Shown: piece by piece, positions 7,601 to 15,081 of the stretch
How positions within the stretch are numbered: position 1 is the stretch's first letter
How the letters are laid out: every line of letters begins with the position of its first letter
NCBI GenBank assembly: GCA_910583855.1
Contig: CAJTYL010000002.1
Span: 122,977-186,976, forward strand
Length of the DNA stretch: 64,000 nucleotides
Direction of reading: 5' to 3'
Source of the DNA: an uncultured Christensenella sp.
Lineage (GTDB): Bacteria > Bacillota > Clostridia > Christensenellales > Borkfalkiaceae
Notes under the pieces: generated by a model
The model's database searches: none
What the model was told of the DNA's origin: nothing
What the model saw: only the letters and a program-made list of their open reading frames with translations
Translations under genes and position numbers: made by a program

Positions 7601-10574
7601 CGGCAGTCAGCAAACCGTTGACAGCGGCGCAACCGTGGACAATGGCGAGCAGACGATAATCTACGCCGACAATACGTTCACTACCGTAGCGGAAGGCAAC
7701 GGACTCACCGTAAATATTTCCGTTGCGGAAAGCGACAACTATCTTGCCGCAAGCGTAACCGTCACGATAACCGTTGCAAAAGCAACCCCCGTTTTGGACG
7801 TTTCCGGCGTTAAAACCGACTACGTTTATACGGGCGAAGAGCAAACGATTGACAGCGGCGCAACCGTCGACAACGACGAGCAGACGATAATCTACGCCGA
7901 CAACACCTTCACCACTGTAGCGGAAGGCGACGGACTCACAGTTAAAATTTCGGTTGAAGAAAGCGACAACTACCTTGCCGACGAAAAAGAGGTTCAAATA
8001 ACCGTTGACAAGGCGACGGTTGAAAACAGCGTAACCTTTACCGATAAAACCGTCACCTATAACGGCAAAACCCATACTCTTACGGTAGAGGGCAGCCTTG
8101 CGGACGATATAACCGTAACTTATTATTACTACGGCACGACTGACGAATTCACGGGCGAAACCAACGTTAAGTACGACGGCGCGGATGTTGCGGGCTATAA
8201 AGTAACGGTGCACTTCGAGTGTACTTCTGGCAACTACTACGACCCGACGGATATGAGCGCAACGCTCACCATTAATCCTTACGCCGTGCAAGCTGGGGAA
8301 GTGGGCAACGTTGAAAGCGAATACGCCTACAAGGGCGAAGCGTGGAAGCCCGAGCCTGAAGTAAAGGTAACGCTTGCGGACGGCGAAGTTACCCTTGAAG
8401 ACAGTCTGTATACGGTAAGTTATTCCACCGAGGACTACGTAGCGGGCACTAACGTAACGGTAACGGTTGAGTTCGACGGCAATTATTCTGGCGTTATAGA
8501 AAAGGAATTTGAAATAACCAAAGCCGAGCTTGAAATAGAGTGGAACGAGAGCGCAAGCGGCTATACTTATAACGGTATGCGGCAGGGCGTATCCGTCGTA
8601 AGCGTTAAGGGCTTGGCGGCTAAGGACGCGGCTTTGGGCGTGGCTACAGTCAAATACGTCGGCAGGGGTTCAACCTCTTACGGGGAAAACGTCTTGAAGC
8701 CTACCAACGCGGGTCTTTATACCGTAACTGCTGAACTCGACGCGAGCCTTTTCGATAATTACGAATATTCTGCGGACAACGTTTTATCCAAGCAGTTTAG
8801 TATAAAGAAGGCGGACGTAACCGTCAGTGTTGATTTCAAAACGCCCGTAAGCGGAACGCTGTACGCGGGCGGCGGCTTGCCCGAAATTGAAATAAAGGGC
8901 GTCGCTTCGGCGGGCAGTCTTACGGTAACGGGCGCGGTGGTTTGGCAGCAGGCGGGCGACGAGCCCCCCGCGCTGGACTTGGGTGCAAACGACTACGTAT
9001 GGATATTTACTCCCGACGACGATGACAACTTTAACGTTAAAACGGGTACTATAAATATCACTGCGGAACAGGCAACGGTTATAAGTCTTTCGGTTGCTTG
9101 GCGCGACGATATCGAAATCCCCGAAATCTACACCACAACCAAACTGTCCGAAATCAGGCAGTACTTAAAGGTAACCGGCGAGCTTGCGGGAAACCAAGGC
9201 ACGGTAGATATAGTCGGTTACCAGATAACGGGTAGCTGGGGTAACGAGCAGAGCCCCGCGACCGATAAAGCTGGAACGTATTTCTACACCGTAGCGTTCA
9301 ACGGTAAACGCGCAACCCTGTTAAACGTCGTCTACAACGCAATTTTAATCGTTGACTTGAAGGTCGAAGCTTCTTCGCCCGACGGCATAAAGAAGGTTTA
9401 CGACGGATTGGACAGCTTCGACAGAAGCAGTATCAAGGTAACCGTAGTCTACAACGACGGCACGGAAGTAGAGGATGTTCAGGACTATAAAATCGTTTAC
9501 CAAGACGACCGCGACAAGCTGTGGGCGGGTGATACGCAGGTAATAATTTCTTACAACAACGGCTCTCTCAGCGAGGATATGCAACGCGTAATCGACGGTC
9601 TTACCGTCAGAATGAAGGACTACGATACCTCCTCGATAACGGTCGAGGATTATACGACCGATTACGACGGTAGCGTTAAATCCTACGCAATAAAAGGTGA
9701 GTTCACCGTCGGTACGGTTACTTATACGTACGCCGTGCTCAATTCCGACGGCGAATGGCAAACCGTTTCCTCCGCGGCGGTAATAAACGCAGGTACGTAC
9801 CGCGTTACCGTCAAGTTCACGTTGGAGGGAGAAGAGAATATTGCAAACTACTACGACGTGGCGACGAGGCAAATAACCCTGACCGTCAACAAAGTCGATT
9901 ACTCGGGCGTAGAAAATATCACGCTCGGTTCGGACAGCGTCGACTACGACTTCGGCAATTCCGTTGCGTCTAAGATAACGCTTAAAAACGTTCCCGACGG
10001 CGTGGAATGTGTTTACGAATACAAAAATTCCGAAGGGCAAATTCTGACGGCGGAAGAAGTCGTCAACGCAGGCAGCTATACTGTAACGGTTAGTTTCGTG
10101 GTCGACGGAAACCATTATTCCATAGCGCCCGTCACCGCAGAGTTTACTATAAATAAACTTTCCCCCGCAATCAATCCCACCGTAGGCGGAAGCCTGTCGC
10201 AGGGCACGCGCTTATATCAGTTGACCTTCATCACCGACGACGGAGCCGTAGCGGGAACGTTTAAATGGGTAAACGACGAGCAGGAGCTTAAAGCGGGCAT
10301 CAACAGATGCTATTACGTGTTCACTCCCGACGATAACGTCAACTTTGAAACGGTAAAGGACTATATCGATTTGAACGTCGGCGCGGTCGCCGAAGAAGGT
10401 AGTCAAGGCGGCAATGTTTCCGCGGGTCTTATAGCCGCAATTTCGATAGCGATAGCAGTAGCGTTTTTAATCTCCCTGTTCGCGCTCATCATTGCGGTAA
10501 AGTCAAGGAACAACGCAGTCCCTGCCGACGATGGCGGCTTCTATGAAAACGCCTCCGAAGACGATTTGAAGTGA
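4605..10574 (+). CDS. Giant Ig-like/MBG-repeat surface protein 1
   Basis: This 1989-aa protein has an N-terminal hydrophobic segment (residues ~12-34, TLILLIGALICAVFAGLAF) that acts as signal or anchor. Four to five ~85-aa repeats follow, each with a Trp-Ser start, a GLPxGWTRSGTTVTIPA core and a VGSYxIxxTPD end. Next come many MBG-like repeats of the form YDMSGV...VTYDGNAHSI...GTYxVxxxF...LTINKA. A C-terminal transmembrane helix (~1945-1967) and a short cytoplasmic acidic tail (GGFYENASEDDLK) close the protein. It is probably a cell-surface adhesin or stalk. aaggag lies 11 nt before the start; an overlapping three-codon frame at 4597 is probably incidental. Its promoter lies in the 4361-4552 segment and faces the gene. 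It has no DUF6273-like domain and no DGR variable repeat. The ligand is unknown. Confidence 0.85.
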   Translation: MKRKVNSRTLTLILLIGALICAVFAGLAFANLFDSKSKNVDTASAVSSLTRPYWDSSNSSLGTITTSTFSKDTIVIPKSSSARTLTIGGWNALQYAVTVSASGGISVSGDTVTIPANFSTTSATITFTIKQTYNYNWSSGAGTSPAWLYIKLETRIPVPTLLSTSRVWSSRSQTLSLSSITGIIVSSPTGWNISNTTGVITIPAKTAVGSYSILVGPDVDQGYKWTDGTTTAKTLKFSITKAGVATPWLETKKATWSTSAQTFKLGGDLTYVSVGLPAGWTRNGTTVTIPANTSAGSYSIIFTADSNHNIYNGNNPNTFIFTIERAAISTPALSASSKTWSSNSQTVSLSTVTYVSNVGLPSGWTRSGSTITIPASKAVGSYNIAVTPDGNHCWSGGSISPKNLSISITRAAISVPTLSNTSLAFSTSSQTFTLSTMTYIASVGLPNSSWSRSGTTVTVPASTQVGSYNLSVTPDSNHCWSDNSTTAKNIAFAIIKATPTANPTVAAGTYVAGNPLSSVGISGTGSVSGTFYWTDPSTILSLGSAKYEWTFEPADTHNYNNVTGNAIVAAVGMDYITVTGAKVKYKAYESFTQTGMVVNAVAGSTSRPVTGYTLDIPYAADDRSYFLVSDSGCEVVITYSEGGKTATAKLVITVEKADYDMSGVTMADDTVTYDGNAHSITYSGELPSGVHFSKYTYNGEAVTEVTKAGTYAVAAQFTIDDAANYNVPELTASLVINKAAPTATVNVLSGTYYVGDGLSGVVISVGESSVGGSVSWTNANGTITGLSDSYGWTFVPVDTDNYLTVTGAAQVIACYKLTGITVTGAKTSYKAYESFDATGMVVTASYAAGKVDTAVTGYTVAYPTEGATHFIISDDGKSVTITYTENGKTATAQITITVNANEYDMSGVSMDDLTVTYDKDSHSITVEGTLPDGVTVTGYTYNGVAGTGATNAGTYEVVAVIAIADPDNYKIPSLSATLTINKATATLDVSGVKTDYVYNGSQQTVDSGATVDNGEQTIIYADNTFTTVAEGNGLTVNISVAESDNYLAASVTVTITVAKATPVLDVSGVKTDYVYTGEEQTIDSGATVDNDEQTIIYADNTFTTVAEGDGLTVKISVEESDNYLADEKEVQITVDKATVENSVTFTDKTVTYNGKTHTLTVEGSLADDITVTYYYYGTTDEFTGETNVKYDGADVAGYKVTVHFECTSGNYYDPTDMSATLTINPYAVQAGEVGNVESEYAYKGEAWKPEPEVKVTLADGEVTLEDSLYTVSYSTEDYVAGTNVTVTVEFDGNYSGVIEKEFEITKAELEIEWNESASGYTYNGMRQGVSVVSVKGLAAKDAALGVATVKYVGRGSTSYGENVLKPTNAGLYTVTAELDASLFDNYEYSADNVLSKQFSIKKADVTVSVDFKTPVSGTLYAGGGLPEIEIKGVASAGSLTVTGAVVWQQAGDEPPALDLGANDYVWIFTPDDDDNFNVKTGTINITAEQATVISLSVAWRDDIEIPEIYTTTKLSEIRQYLKVTGELAGNQGTVDIVGYQITGSWGNEQSPATDKAGTYFYTVAFNGKRATLLNVVYNAILIVDLKVEASSPDGIKKVYDGLDSFDRSSIKVTVVYNDGTEVEDVQDYKIVYQDDRDKLWAGDTQVIISYNNGSLSEDMQRVIDGLTVRMKDYDTSSITVEDYTTDYDGSVKSYAIKGEFTVGTVTYTYAVLNSDGEWQTVSSAAVINAGTYRVTVKFTLEGEENIANYYDVATRQITLTVNKVDYSGVENITLGSDSVDYDFGNSVASKITLKNVPDGVECVYEYKNSEGQILTAEEVVNAGSYTVTVSFVVDGNHYSIAPVTAEFTINKLSPAINPTVGGSLSQGTRLYQLTFITDDGAVAGTFKWVNDEQELKAGINRCYYVFTPDDNVNFETVKDYIDLNVGAVAEEGSQGGNVSAGLIAAISIAIAVAFLISLFALIIAVKSRNNAVPADDGGFYENASEDDLK

Positions 10575-10595
10575 TAACGTGAGATACTTCCCCCG

Positions 10596-10709
10596 ATGAC
10601 AATCCCGTGCGAACGGGCGTCATACCGTAACCCGTATATTTGCGGCGTGTAAACGAAATAATGTGGTTCTTATTTGTTTTTGATTTCGCAAATAAATTTC
10701 GGGTTACGG
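10596..10709 (+). ncRNA. Conserved structured 3'-UTR element, copy A (unknown class)
   Basis: It starts 22 nt after giant gene 1. A hairpin atgac-aat-cccgt/acggg-c-gtcat (10596-10623) is followed by a long-range stem ccgtaacccg (10625-10634) with cgggttacgg (10700-10709). That stem encloses tttgcg/cgcaaa pairing and the 19-nt core gaaataatgtggttcttat (10655-10673). Copies B (21055) and C (45414) keep the fold with compensatory changes. I do not recognise it as a known riboswitch or ribozyme. Confidence 0.65.
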
Positions 10710-10730
10710 ATAATTTGTCAATAATTTTTA

Positions 10731-10776
10731 TAATGCCGCACGCGCTGTATTTATGCGCCTACGGCATTATTTTTTT
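10731..10776 (+). terminator. Terminator after giant gene 1
   Basis: Arms taatgccg 10731-10738 and cggcatta 10762-10769, with an inner gcgc pairing, followed by seven T. It closes the transcript after the structured element. Confidence 0.75.
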
Positions 10777-10788
10777 AAAAAGCACGTA

Positions 10789-10976
10789 TTGACTAAACGT
10801 TGAAAAAAATGTTAAAATATAATACGTCCGTTCGTTAAACTTTAAGTTGAAAGAACGCTTCCACACAAGCCCCCAACCCGTTATTTGCGGCATATATGGG
10901 GGGCAATTTTAAAAAAATAAGTGCTCTAACGTATAAATAAGGCGGCGCGGCGATTAATATCGCCGCGCCGCCGCGT
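10789..10976 (+). ncRNA. Possible short transcript: promoter plus repeated element with terminator, copy 2
   Basis: Promoter TTGACT 10789-10794, 18-nt spacer, TAAAAT 10813-10818. No gene follows; instead the cassette seen at 2506-2593 recurs. It has ccccc...gggggg pairing (10870-10903), an A-rich linker and a strong GC hairpin (10941-10954 / 10959-10972) with a short T run. A transcript of roughly 150 nt is predicted. It could be a small RNA or merely a repeat that happens to carry a promoter. Confidence 0.35.
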
Positions 10977-11066
10977 TTTCAATCATTTCAATAAAGTCTG
11001 CAAAAAATTTAAAATTTTGCGGTTTTTGTATTTACTTTATTTCAATAACTTATATGGAGGCACTTT

Positions 11067-12002
11067 ATGAAATACAAACAATGGTTAACCGAATGGCTTG
11101 AAAATTACGTCAAACCCGTATCCAAGCATAAGACTTATTTAAGGTACAACGAAATTATCAAACAGCACATCACCGTCCAGCTCGGCAATTACGAGCTGAC
11201 GAAATTAACCCCGCTCGTGCTCCAGCACTACACGATGCGTCTTTTAAACAGCGGCAATTTGAAGACGGGCGGCGGGCTTGCCGTAAACACCGTTAACTGC
11301 ATAGTCACCGTTATCCAGAACTCCCTGCGTTCCGCATACAGCGTCGGGCAACTGCCTGAATACTTCGCGGATAAAATCAAACGTCCGCGTTCTGCGCAAA
11401 AGCAGATAATCAGCTTCACCGTCGCCGAACAGCGGAAAATTGAGAATTCTATTCTCTCCCAGCAAAAACCCAGAATGTTCGGCGTGGTTCTCAGCCTTTA
11501 TACGGGTTTAAGAATAGGCGAGCTTTTAGCTTTGGAGTGGTGCGACGTCGACTTCCAAAAATGCACCGTCACCGTAAGCAAAAGCATGCACGACGGTCAG
11601 GATGAGTACGGCAGAAACGCTCGCATCATCGACGCGCCCAAGACCGAAACCTCAAAACGGGTTATACCCTTCCCCAAACAGCTTTTGCCTTATTTAAAGG
11701 ATATAAAAAGCAGCTCTCTTTCAAGATTCGTCGTGTCGTCTACCAAAGGCACGGGCGTTTTCGTGCGCGCGTACCAGCGTAGCTTCGAGATATGCCTTAA
11801 AAACCTCGGTATTCCGCACAAGGGCTTCCATGCGCTAAGGCACACCTTCGCAACCCGCGCGATAGAGTGCGGAATGGACGTAAAAACGTTATCTGAAATT
11901 TTAGGTCACAAGAATGCCACCGTAACGCTCAACAAATACGTTCACTCGTTTATGGAGCACAAAAAGGAGATGATGAACAAGCTCGGCAGAATGTTGCCGT
12001 AA
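11067..12002 (+). CDS. Tyrosine site-specific recombinase; candidate invertase
   Basis: This 311-aa tyrosine recombinase has a SAM-like core-binding domain (residues ~1-100, MKYKQWLTEWLENYVK...) and a catalytic domain with the full set of active residues: R in YTGLRIGELL, K in PKTETSKRVIPF, H-x-x-R in HALRHTFATR, H in ILGHKNATV and the nucleophile Y in LNKYVHS. It lacks an obvious arm-binding N-terminal domain. ggagg lies 8 nt before the ATG. Its position, between giant gene 1 and the DGR reverse transcriptase and away from any att-like duplication, suggests a local inversion role rather than element integration. That link is inference; the recombinase at 63032 is a second candidate. Confidence 0.9.
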   Translation: MKYKQWLTEWLENYVKPVSKHKTYLRYNEIIKQHITVQLGNYELTKLTPLVLQHYTMRLLNSGNLKTGGGLAVNTVNCIVTVIQNSLRSAYSVGQLPEYFADKIKRPRSAQKQIISFTVAEQRKIENSILSQQKPRMFGVVLSLYTGLRIGELLALEWCDVDFQKCTVTVSKSMHDGQDEYGRNARIIDAPKTETSKRVIPFPKQLLPYLKDIKSSSLSRFVVSSTKGTGVFVRAYQRSFEICLKNLGIPHKGFHALRHTFATRAIECGMDVKTLSEILGHKNATVTLNKYVHSFMEHKKEMMNKLGRMLP

Positions 12003-12065
12003 AGCGTATGACCGTAGCCCGACCCGCCGTGTCGCCGATTTTCTTCTTAAACGCGCCCTAACTTG

Positions 12066-12094
12066 TTGACAGTAATTCCGTCGGTTGTTAAAAT
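12066..12094 (+). promoter_or_regulatory. Promoter of the DGR reverse transcriptase
   Basis: TTGACA 12066-12071, 17-nt spacer, TAAAAT 12089-12094, about 45 nt before the reverse transcriptase start. Near-consensus, so basal expression is expected independent of the invertible segments. Confidence 0.75.
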
Positions 12095-12139
12095 AATTAC
12101 AACCACATTATTACATTTCATACAGGAAAGCGTTTGCGT

Positions 12140-13228
12140 ATGATAAAGCAAACTTTTGACGAAGTGTTCACCTTTGAAACGCTTTACAGGGCTCACCTTC
12201 GCGGCAGGCTGGCAAAGCGTGATAAGCTTCCGCTTGTCCGTTTTGAATCCTCTCTTTTGGAGAATATATATAAAATTTACCGTTCCCTCAAAGACGGTAC
12301 TTTTAAAATCAGCAATTACAACCATTTTATCGTTTACGAGCCGAAAAAGCGTGAAATTCAAACCTTGCGCTATTGTGACAGGGTTGTCCAGCACGTCATT
12401 TGCGACGACGTCTTGCAACCCTATTTTTCCAAGCGCGCAATTCTCGATAACGCGGTTTGTCAGGTCGGTAAGGGTACCCATTTTGCGCTTGAACGCTTTG
12501 AAAATATGCTACGCGGCCACGTAAAGAAAAACGGCGTAACGGGCTATTTTTTAAGGTGCGATATTTTAAAATATTTTCCGAGTATTCCGCACGACCGTTT
12601 AATGAAAATCTTCTGCTCTGAGTTCGCTGATACGCGCTTAAAAAACTTGCTTTCGCAAGTCATCGACAGCTATCATACCGATATAGAATATCTTGAAAAT
12701 TACGGCTACGACTGTTTAACGCCCGACCCCGCCCGCAGCGGCAGAGGGATACCGATAGGCAACCAGACGAGTCAGGTTTTCGGTATGTTTTACCTAAACT
12801 CTGTCGACCGTCTCGTCAAAGAACGGCTCCGCGTAAAAGTCTATTCAAGGTATATGGACGACTTCGTTTTGGTGCATTGCGATAAGGAATTTTTACGGTA
12901 CGCACTGTCGGAAATTACGGAAAAAGTAACCGCGCTCGGCTTGAAGTTCAACTCCAAAACGCAGATATGCCCGTTAAAAAACGGCGTAACGTATCTCGGC
13001 TTCCGATACTTCGTAACCCCGCAAGGCAAGCTTGTCAAAACCGTGAAAAAGCAAACAAAAAAACGCCTTCGTTGGCGTGCCCGTCTCTTAAAAAAAGCTT
13101 CGCTTGACGGGATAATTACGCCGGAACGCGTCCGCCAATCGCTTGCCGCCTTCCACGGGCACTTAAAGCACGCAAAAGCGTACAAACTCGAAAAAGAACT
13201 TTTTCTGAAACTCAAATCCTATTCGTAA
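12140..13228 (+). CDS. DGR-type reverse transcriptase
   Basis: Error-prone reverse transcriptase of a diversity-generating retroelement; it copies TR RNA with adenine-specific mutagenesis for transfer into VR. The ATG at 12140 is preferred over the TTG at 12134 because aggaaag lies 9 nt upstream. Of 362 residues, motifs in order are RT1-2 region YEPKKREIQTLRYCDRVVQH, motif 3 FLRCDILKYFPSI, motif 4 GIPIGNQTSQVFGMFYLN (~203-220; the GNxTSQ form typical of DGR rather than QGxxxSP), catalytic YSRYMDDF (~235-242) and LGF in YLGFRYF. There is no maturase, HNH or protease domain, so group II intron and retron alternatives are unlikely. A TR lies 730 nt downstream, with avd in between. Confidence 0.95.
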   Translation: MIKQTFDEVFTFETLYRAHLRGRLAKRDKLPLVRFESSLLENIYKIYRSLKDGTFKISNYNHFIVYEPKKREIQTLRYCDRVVQHVICDDVLQPYFSKRAILDNAVCQVGKGTHFALERFENMLRGHVKKNGVTGYFLRCDILKYFPSIPHDRLMKIFCSEFADTRLKNLLSQVIDSYHTDIEYLENYGYDCLTPDPARSGRGIPIGNQTSQVFGMFYLNSVDRLVKERLRVKVYSRYMDDFVLVHCDKEFLRYALSEITEKVTALGLKFNSKTQICPLKNGVTYLGFRYFVTPQGKLVKTVKKQTKKRLRWRARLLKKASLDGIITPERVRQSLAAFHGHLKHAKAYKLEKELFLKLKSYS

Positions 13229-13248
13229 CAAATTAGCACCGTTGCGCT

Positions 13249-13305
13249 GTCATTCTGAGAAACGGCGAAGAATCTTCAAGATATTTCGCTCACGCTCAAT
13301 ATGAC
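13249..13305. repeat. Dispersed repeat (CATTCTGAG...GAAGAATC type), copy 2
   Basis: Matches 2422-2476 from tgtcattctgag to ctcaatatgac. It overlaps a spurious upstream ATG (13301) of the avd frame, which is one reason to start avd at 13343. Confidence 0.75.
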
Positions 13306-13342
13306 GGGTAAGCTCCCGCAACGTACCAAAAGAGGAAACCGT

Positions 13343-13885
13343 ATGACTGATAACGCCAAAGACGAAGAAAAGAAGAGCGATACTCAGCTTGAAATTCTCG
13401 AAAAAGAAATTTTGTACGAGCTGAACTCCCCCGAATACTACGGCTTTACCGCCCCGCCTGAGGACGTCGAAGCAACCGCCGCGGAGAAAAACGCCGCCCG
13501 TAAACCCTTCAGGGTAAACGATTTCGATACCCCGTCCGATAGGGAAATGGCGGTGTTCACGCACGCAAAAAAACTCAGCGAGTACGTATTCGTAATAACC
13601 GAAAAATCCCCGAAAAAATTCCGTTGGAGCATCGTTTCGCGCTTGCAGAACGTTTCTGTCGAGGTTATCGAAAACCTCTATCACGCCAATTTTGAAAGGG
13701 AAACGGCAGTAAGGCTAACATATCAGAAACGCGCCGCTGTCAGCTTAAAGCTTTTGGACTTTTACGCCGAAACCGCCCGTAAAAAGCAAGCGATAACCGT
13801 TCGCCAAATGGGTGTGCTCGCGCAGTACGTTTCTGAAACGGGCAAGCTTCTGAACGGCTGGATAAAAAGCACCAAAAGAAAATAA
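13343..13885 (+). CDS. avd: Avd-like four-helix-bundle DGR accessory protein
   Basis: Avd proteins form pentameric helical barrels that bind the DGR reverse transcriptase and TR RNA. The start at 13343 has agagga 6 nt upstream. The 180 residues split into an acidic, low-complexity N-terminal extension (~1-75) and an Avd core: FVITEKSPKKFRWSIVSRLQ, NVSVEVIENLYHAN, a basic RLTYQKRAAVSLKLLDFYAETA helix and a terminal ITVRQMGVLAQYVSETGKLL helix ending NGWIKS. This helix pattern matches the bacteriophage-type Avd family (K-P-R...Q-R-I...LGGW). The extension is unusual compared with the ~125-aa family norm. The position between the reverse transcriptase and TR is typical. Confidence 0.88.
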   Translation: MTDNAKDEEKKSDTQLEILEKEILYELNSPEYYGFTAPPEDVEATAAEKNAARKPFRVNDFDTPSDREMAVFTHAKKLSEYVFVITEKSPKKFRWSIVSRLQNVSVEVIENLYHANFERETAVRLTYQKRAAVSLKLLDFYAETARKKQAITVRQMGVLAQYVSETGKLLNGWIKSTKRK

Positions 13886-13955
13886 TTCTCTATAGGAAAA
13901 GTCGGCGTTAAACCCTCGCGTTTAACTGCACCGTGCTTTTTAGGGCGGTAGTTCG

Positions 13956-14079
13956 CATCGGAATCTTGGCTGCGTTCCGGCAACAACAGTAATGCTAACA
14001 ATGCTAACTATCTCAATACTTCGGGCAGCAACAACAATAACAATGTCAACAATACGTACGCTGTTCGGCCCGCGCTTCA
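13956..14079 (+). repeat. DGR template repeat (TR)
   Basis: 124 nt aligned without gaps to 15950-16073. It contains 38 adenines; 18 are substituted in VR, and none of the 86 non-adenine positions differs. Fourteen AAC/AAT codons are present in the VR reading frame and 12 are altered in VR. AAY codons give wide residue choice without stop codons. The 3' end (gtacgctgttcggcccgcgc and the next four bases) is invariant and GC-rich, as expected of the initiation-of-homing region. The TR sits in a stop-bounded open frame with no start, so it is non-coding. Confidence 0.96.
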
Positions 14080-14299
14080 CTCGCTTACTAAAGATAAAGT
14101 AAGTTATTTCCCGTATCCGTACGATATAAGTATCTTCGGACAGAATCGATTTGGAGATGAAGGGGGCTACCGTCCTGCATGCGTCGCAAGCTCGGCGAAT
14201 GCGAAACATACTCAACCTTGTGCTGACGGCGCTGATTAAATGCAGTCTCTTTCAGTTACATTAGCTTTTCCGTAAAGCGGTTGAGTACCTTTTAAAATA
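14080..14299 (+). other. TR downstream spacer
   Basis: No gene. The TR frame stays open to a TAA near 14238, but there is no start codon or ribosome site. It probably forms the 3' spacer of the TR RNA that binds reverse transcriptase and Avd, and may be a remnant of an old target gene. Confidence 0.4.
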
Positions 14300-14330
14300 A
14301 AAGCCGCGGGCGAAAATCGCCCGCGGCTTT
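14300..14330 (+). terminator. Hairpin ending the DGR TR transcript
   Basis: Arms aaagccgcgggcg 14300-14312 and 14318-14330 with an aaaat loop. The T-tract is short (ttt). The likely 3' boundary of the TR RNA. Confidence 0.65.
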
Positions 14331-14333
14331 ACG

Positions 14334-14395
14334 CACCTTATTGTAAAAACTTCTTGTAATAAGGCGCAAAACGCAGTGAAAAATCTCAAAAACCC
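14334..14395. repeat. Partial copy of the ttattgtaaaaagttcttg repeat
   Basis: caccttattgtaaaaacttc and onward corresponds to the 3' part of the repeats at 20942-21036 and 39009-39103. Confidence 0.6.
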
Positions 14396-14496
14396 CAATT
14401 CCCCGCCATATTCTGCCCGAAAAATACGGTTAATATGTATATATGTGCTGTTTTCTTGTAAAAAAGGCATAAAAAAACGCCCCAAAATGAGCGCTC

Positions 14497-14683
14497 AAAA
14501 AGTACACCTATTAGTATAATTGATGTACTTTTTACGCCTGTATAGTATCACTTGAAAAATGGAAAGTCAAGCATATATGGGGGTTTTTTAATATTTTTTA
14601 TTTTTAATATATGTAAGAAATGGCTAAAATTGCCAAAAAAATACCAAAAAAATACACCTAATATACTAATAGGTGTATTTTTT
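14497..14683. promoter_or_regulatory. Putative invertible promoter segment, locus 2 (OFF orientation)
   Basis: Near-palindromic sites at 14497-14533 and 14646-14683 share the outer half tacacctattagtata in inverted orientation. The only promoter inside reads left: -35 ttgact (complement of 14565-14570), 17-nt spacer, -10 tactat (complement of 14542-14547), preceded by agtgata. The promoter-side inner half-site (attgatgtac, on the left here) equals the one at the right of locus 1. The opposite inner flank, reverse-complemented, matches the left inner flank of locus 1 (tattaggtgtattttttt, then ttggc repeats). The segment is thus inverted relative to locus 1, and giant gene 2 would be silent in this state. 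Confidence 0.8.
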
Positions 14684-14739
14684 GTATCGTCAAAAAACCC
14701 GCTTTTTCGCGGTATATTGCGCCACCAAAGTGCGTTTTA

Positions 14740-15042
14740 TACTTTCACGCCCCTAAGCCTTCTCCGCGGTGGAGAAGGTGTCCCGTCCGTAGCGATAGCG
14801 AGAACGGGACGGATGAGGGGTTTCAAAAACTCTAATAACCCTCATCACCCGCTTACGCAAGCTCCGCGGGAGCTTCCCCCTTAAACCAAAGGGGAAGCCT
14901 ATAAATCGGTAAAAACTCTTCACCATAATTTAGCCCTCCCCCTTATACCTGAGGGGGAGGGGCAGGGGTGAGGGTGGACGGATGAGGGACATCACAAAAT
15001 CACTAAATGTTTTGCGCGCAGAATAGCGCGAAATGTTTGTGA
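14740..15042. repeat. Cluster of dispersed intergenic repeats upstream of giant gene 2
   Basis: No gene. It contains inverted-repeat-rich blocks (aagccttctccgcggtggag 14757-14780; agctccgcgggagcttcccc 14859-14880), the G-rich repeat copy 2 (14934-14985, cf. 4202-4245) and the palindrome copy 2 (15005-15042, cf. 1374-1407). It makes an unusually long 5' leader of about 400 nt between the invertible segment and the start codon. Confidence 0.6.
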
Positions 15043-15081
15043 ACTCGTCATTAATATATCTCTTTTACGGAGGAATCTTAT

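Noticed and set aside
7086..8291. Long minus-strand open frame inside giant gene 1 (and similar ones at 9345-10115, 19834-20781, 44547-45191)
   Set aside because: Antisense shadows of low-complexity repeat coding; low-plausibility protein composition and no ribosome sites.
4605..10574. A second DGR variable repeat in giant genes 1 or 3
   Set aside because: Neither protein has the SWLRSG...YAVRPALH block or the invariant TR 3' end; only giant gene 2 has it.
12140..13228. Group II intron or retron origin of the reverse transcriptase
   Set aside because: No maturase/X domain, no intron RNA or msr-msd-like structure, and a perfect DGR TR/VR pair lies next to it.
13940..14215. Minus-strand frame over the DGR template repeat
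   Set aside because: It is the reverse complement of the TR; a similar shadow exists over the VR. No start signals or family features.
14552..14884. 110-aa plus-strand frame upstream of giant gene 2
   Set aside because: Crosses the right inverted site and dispersed repeats; no ribosome site, no recognisable domain.
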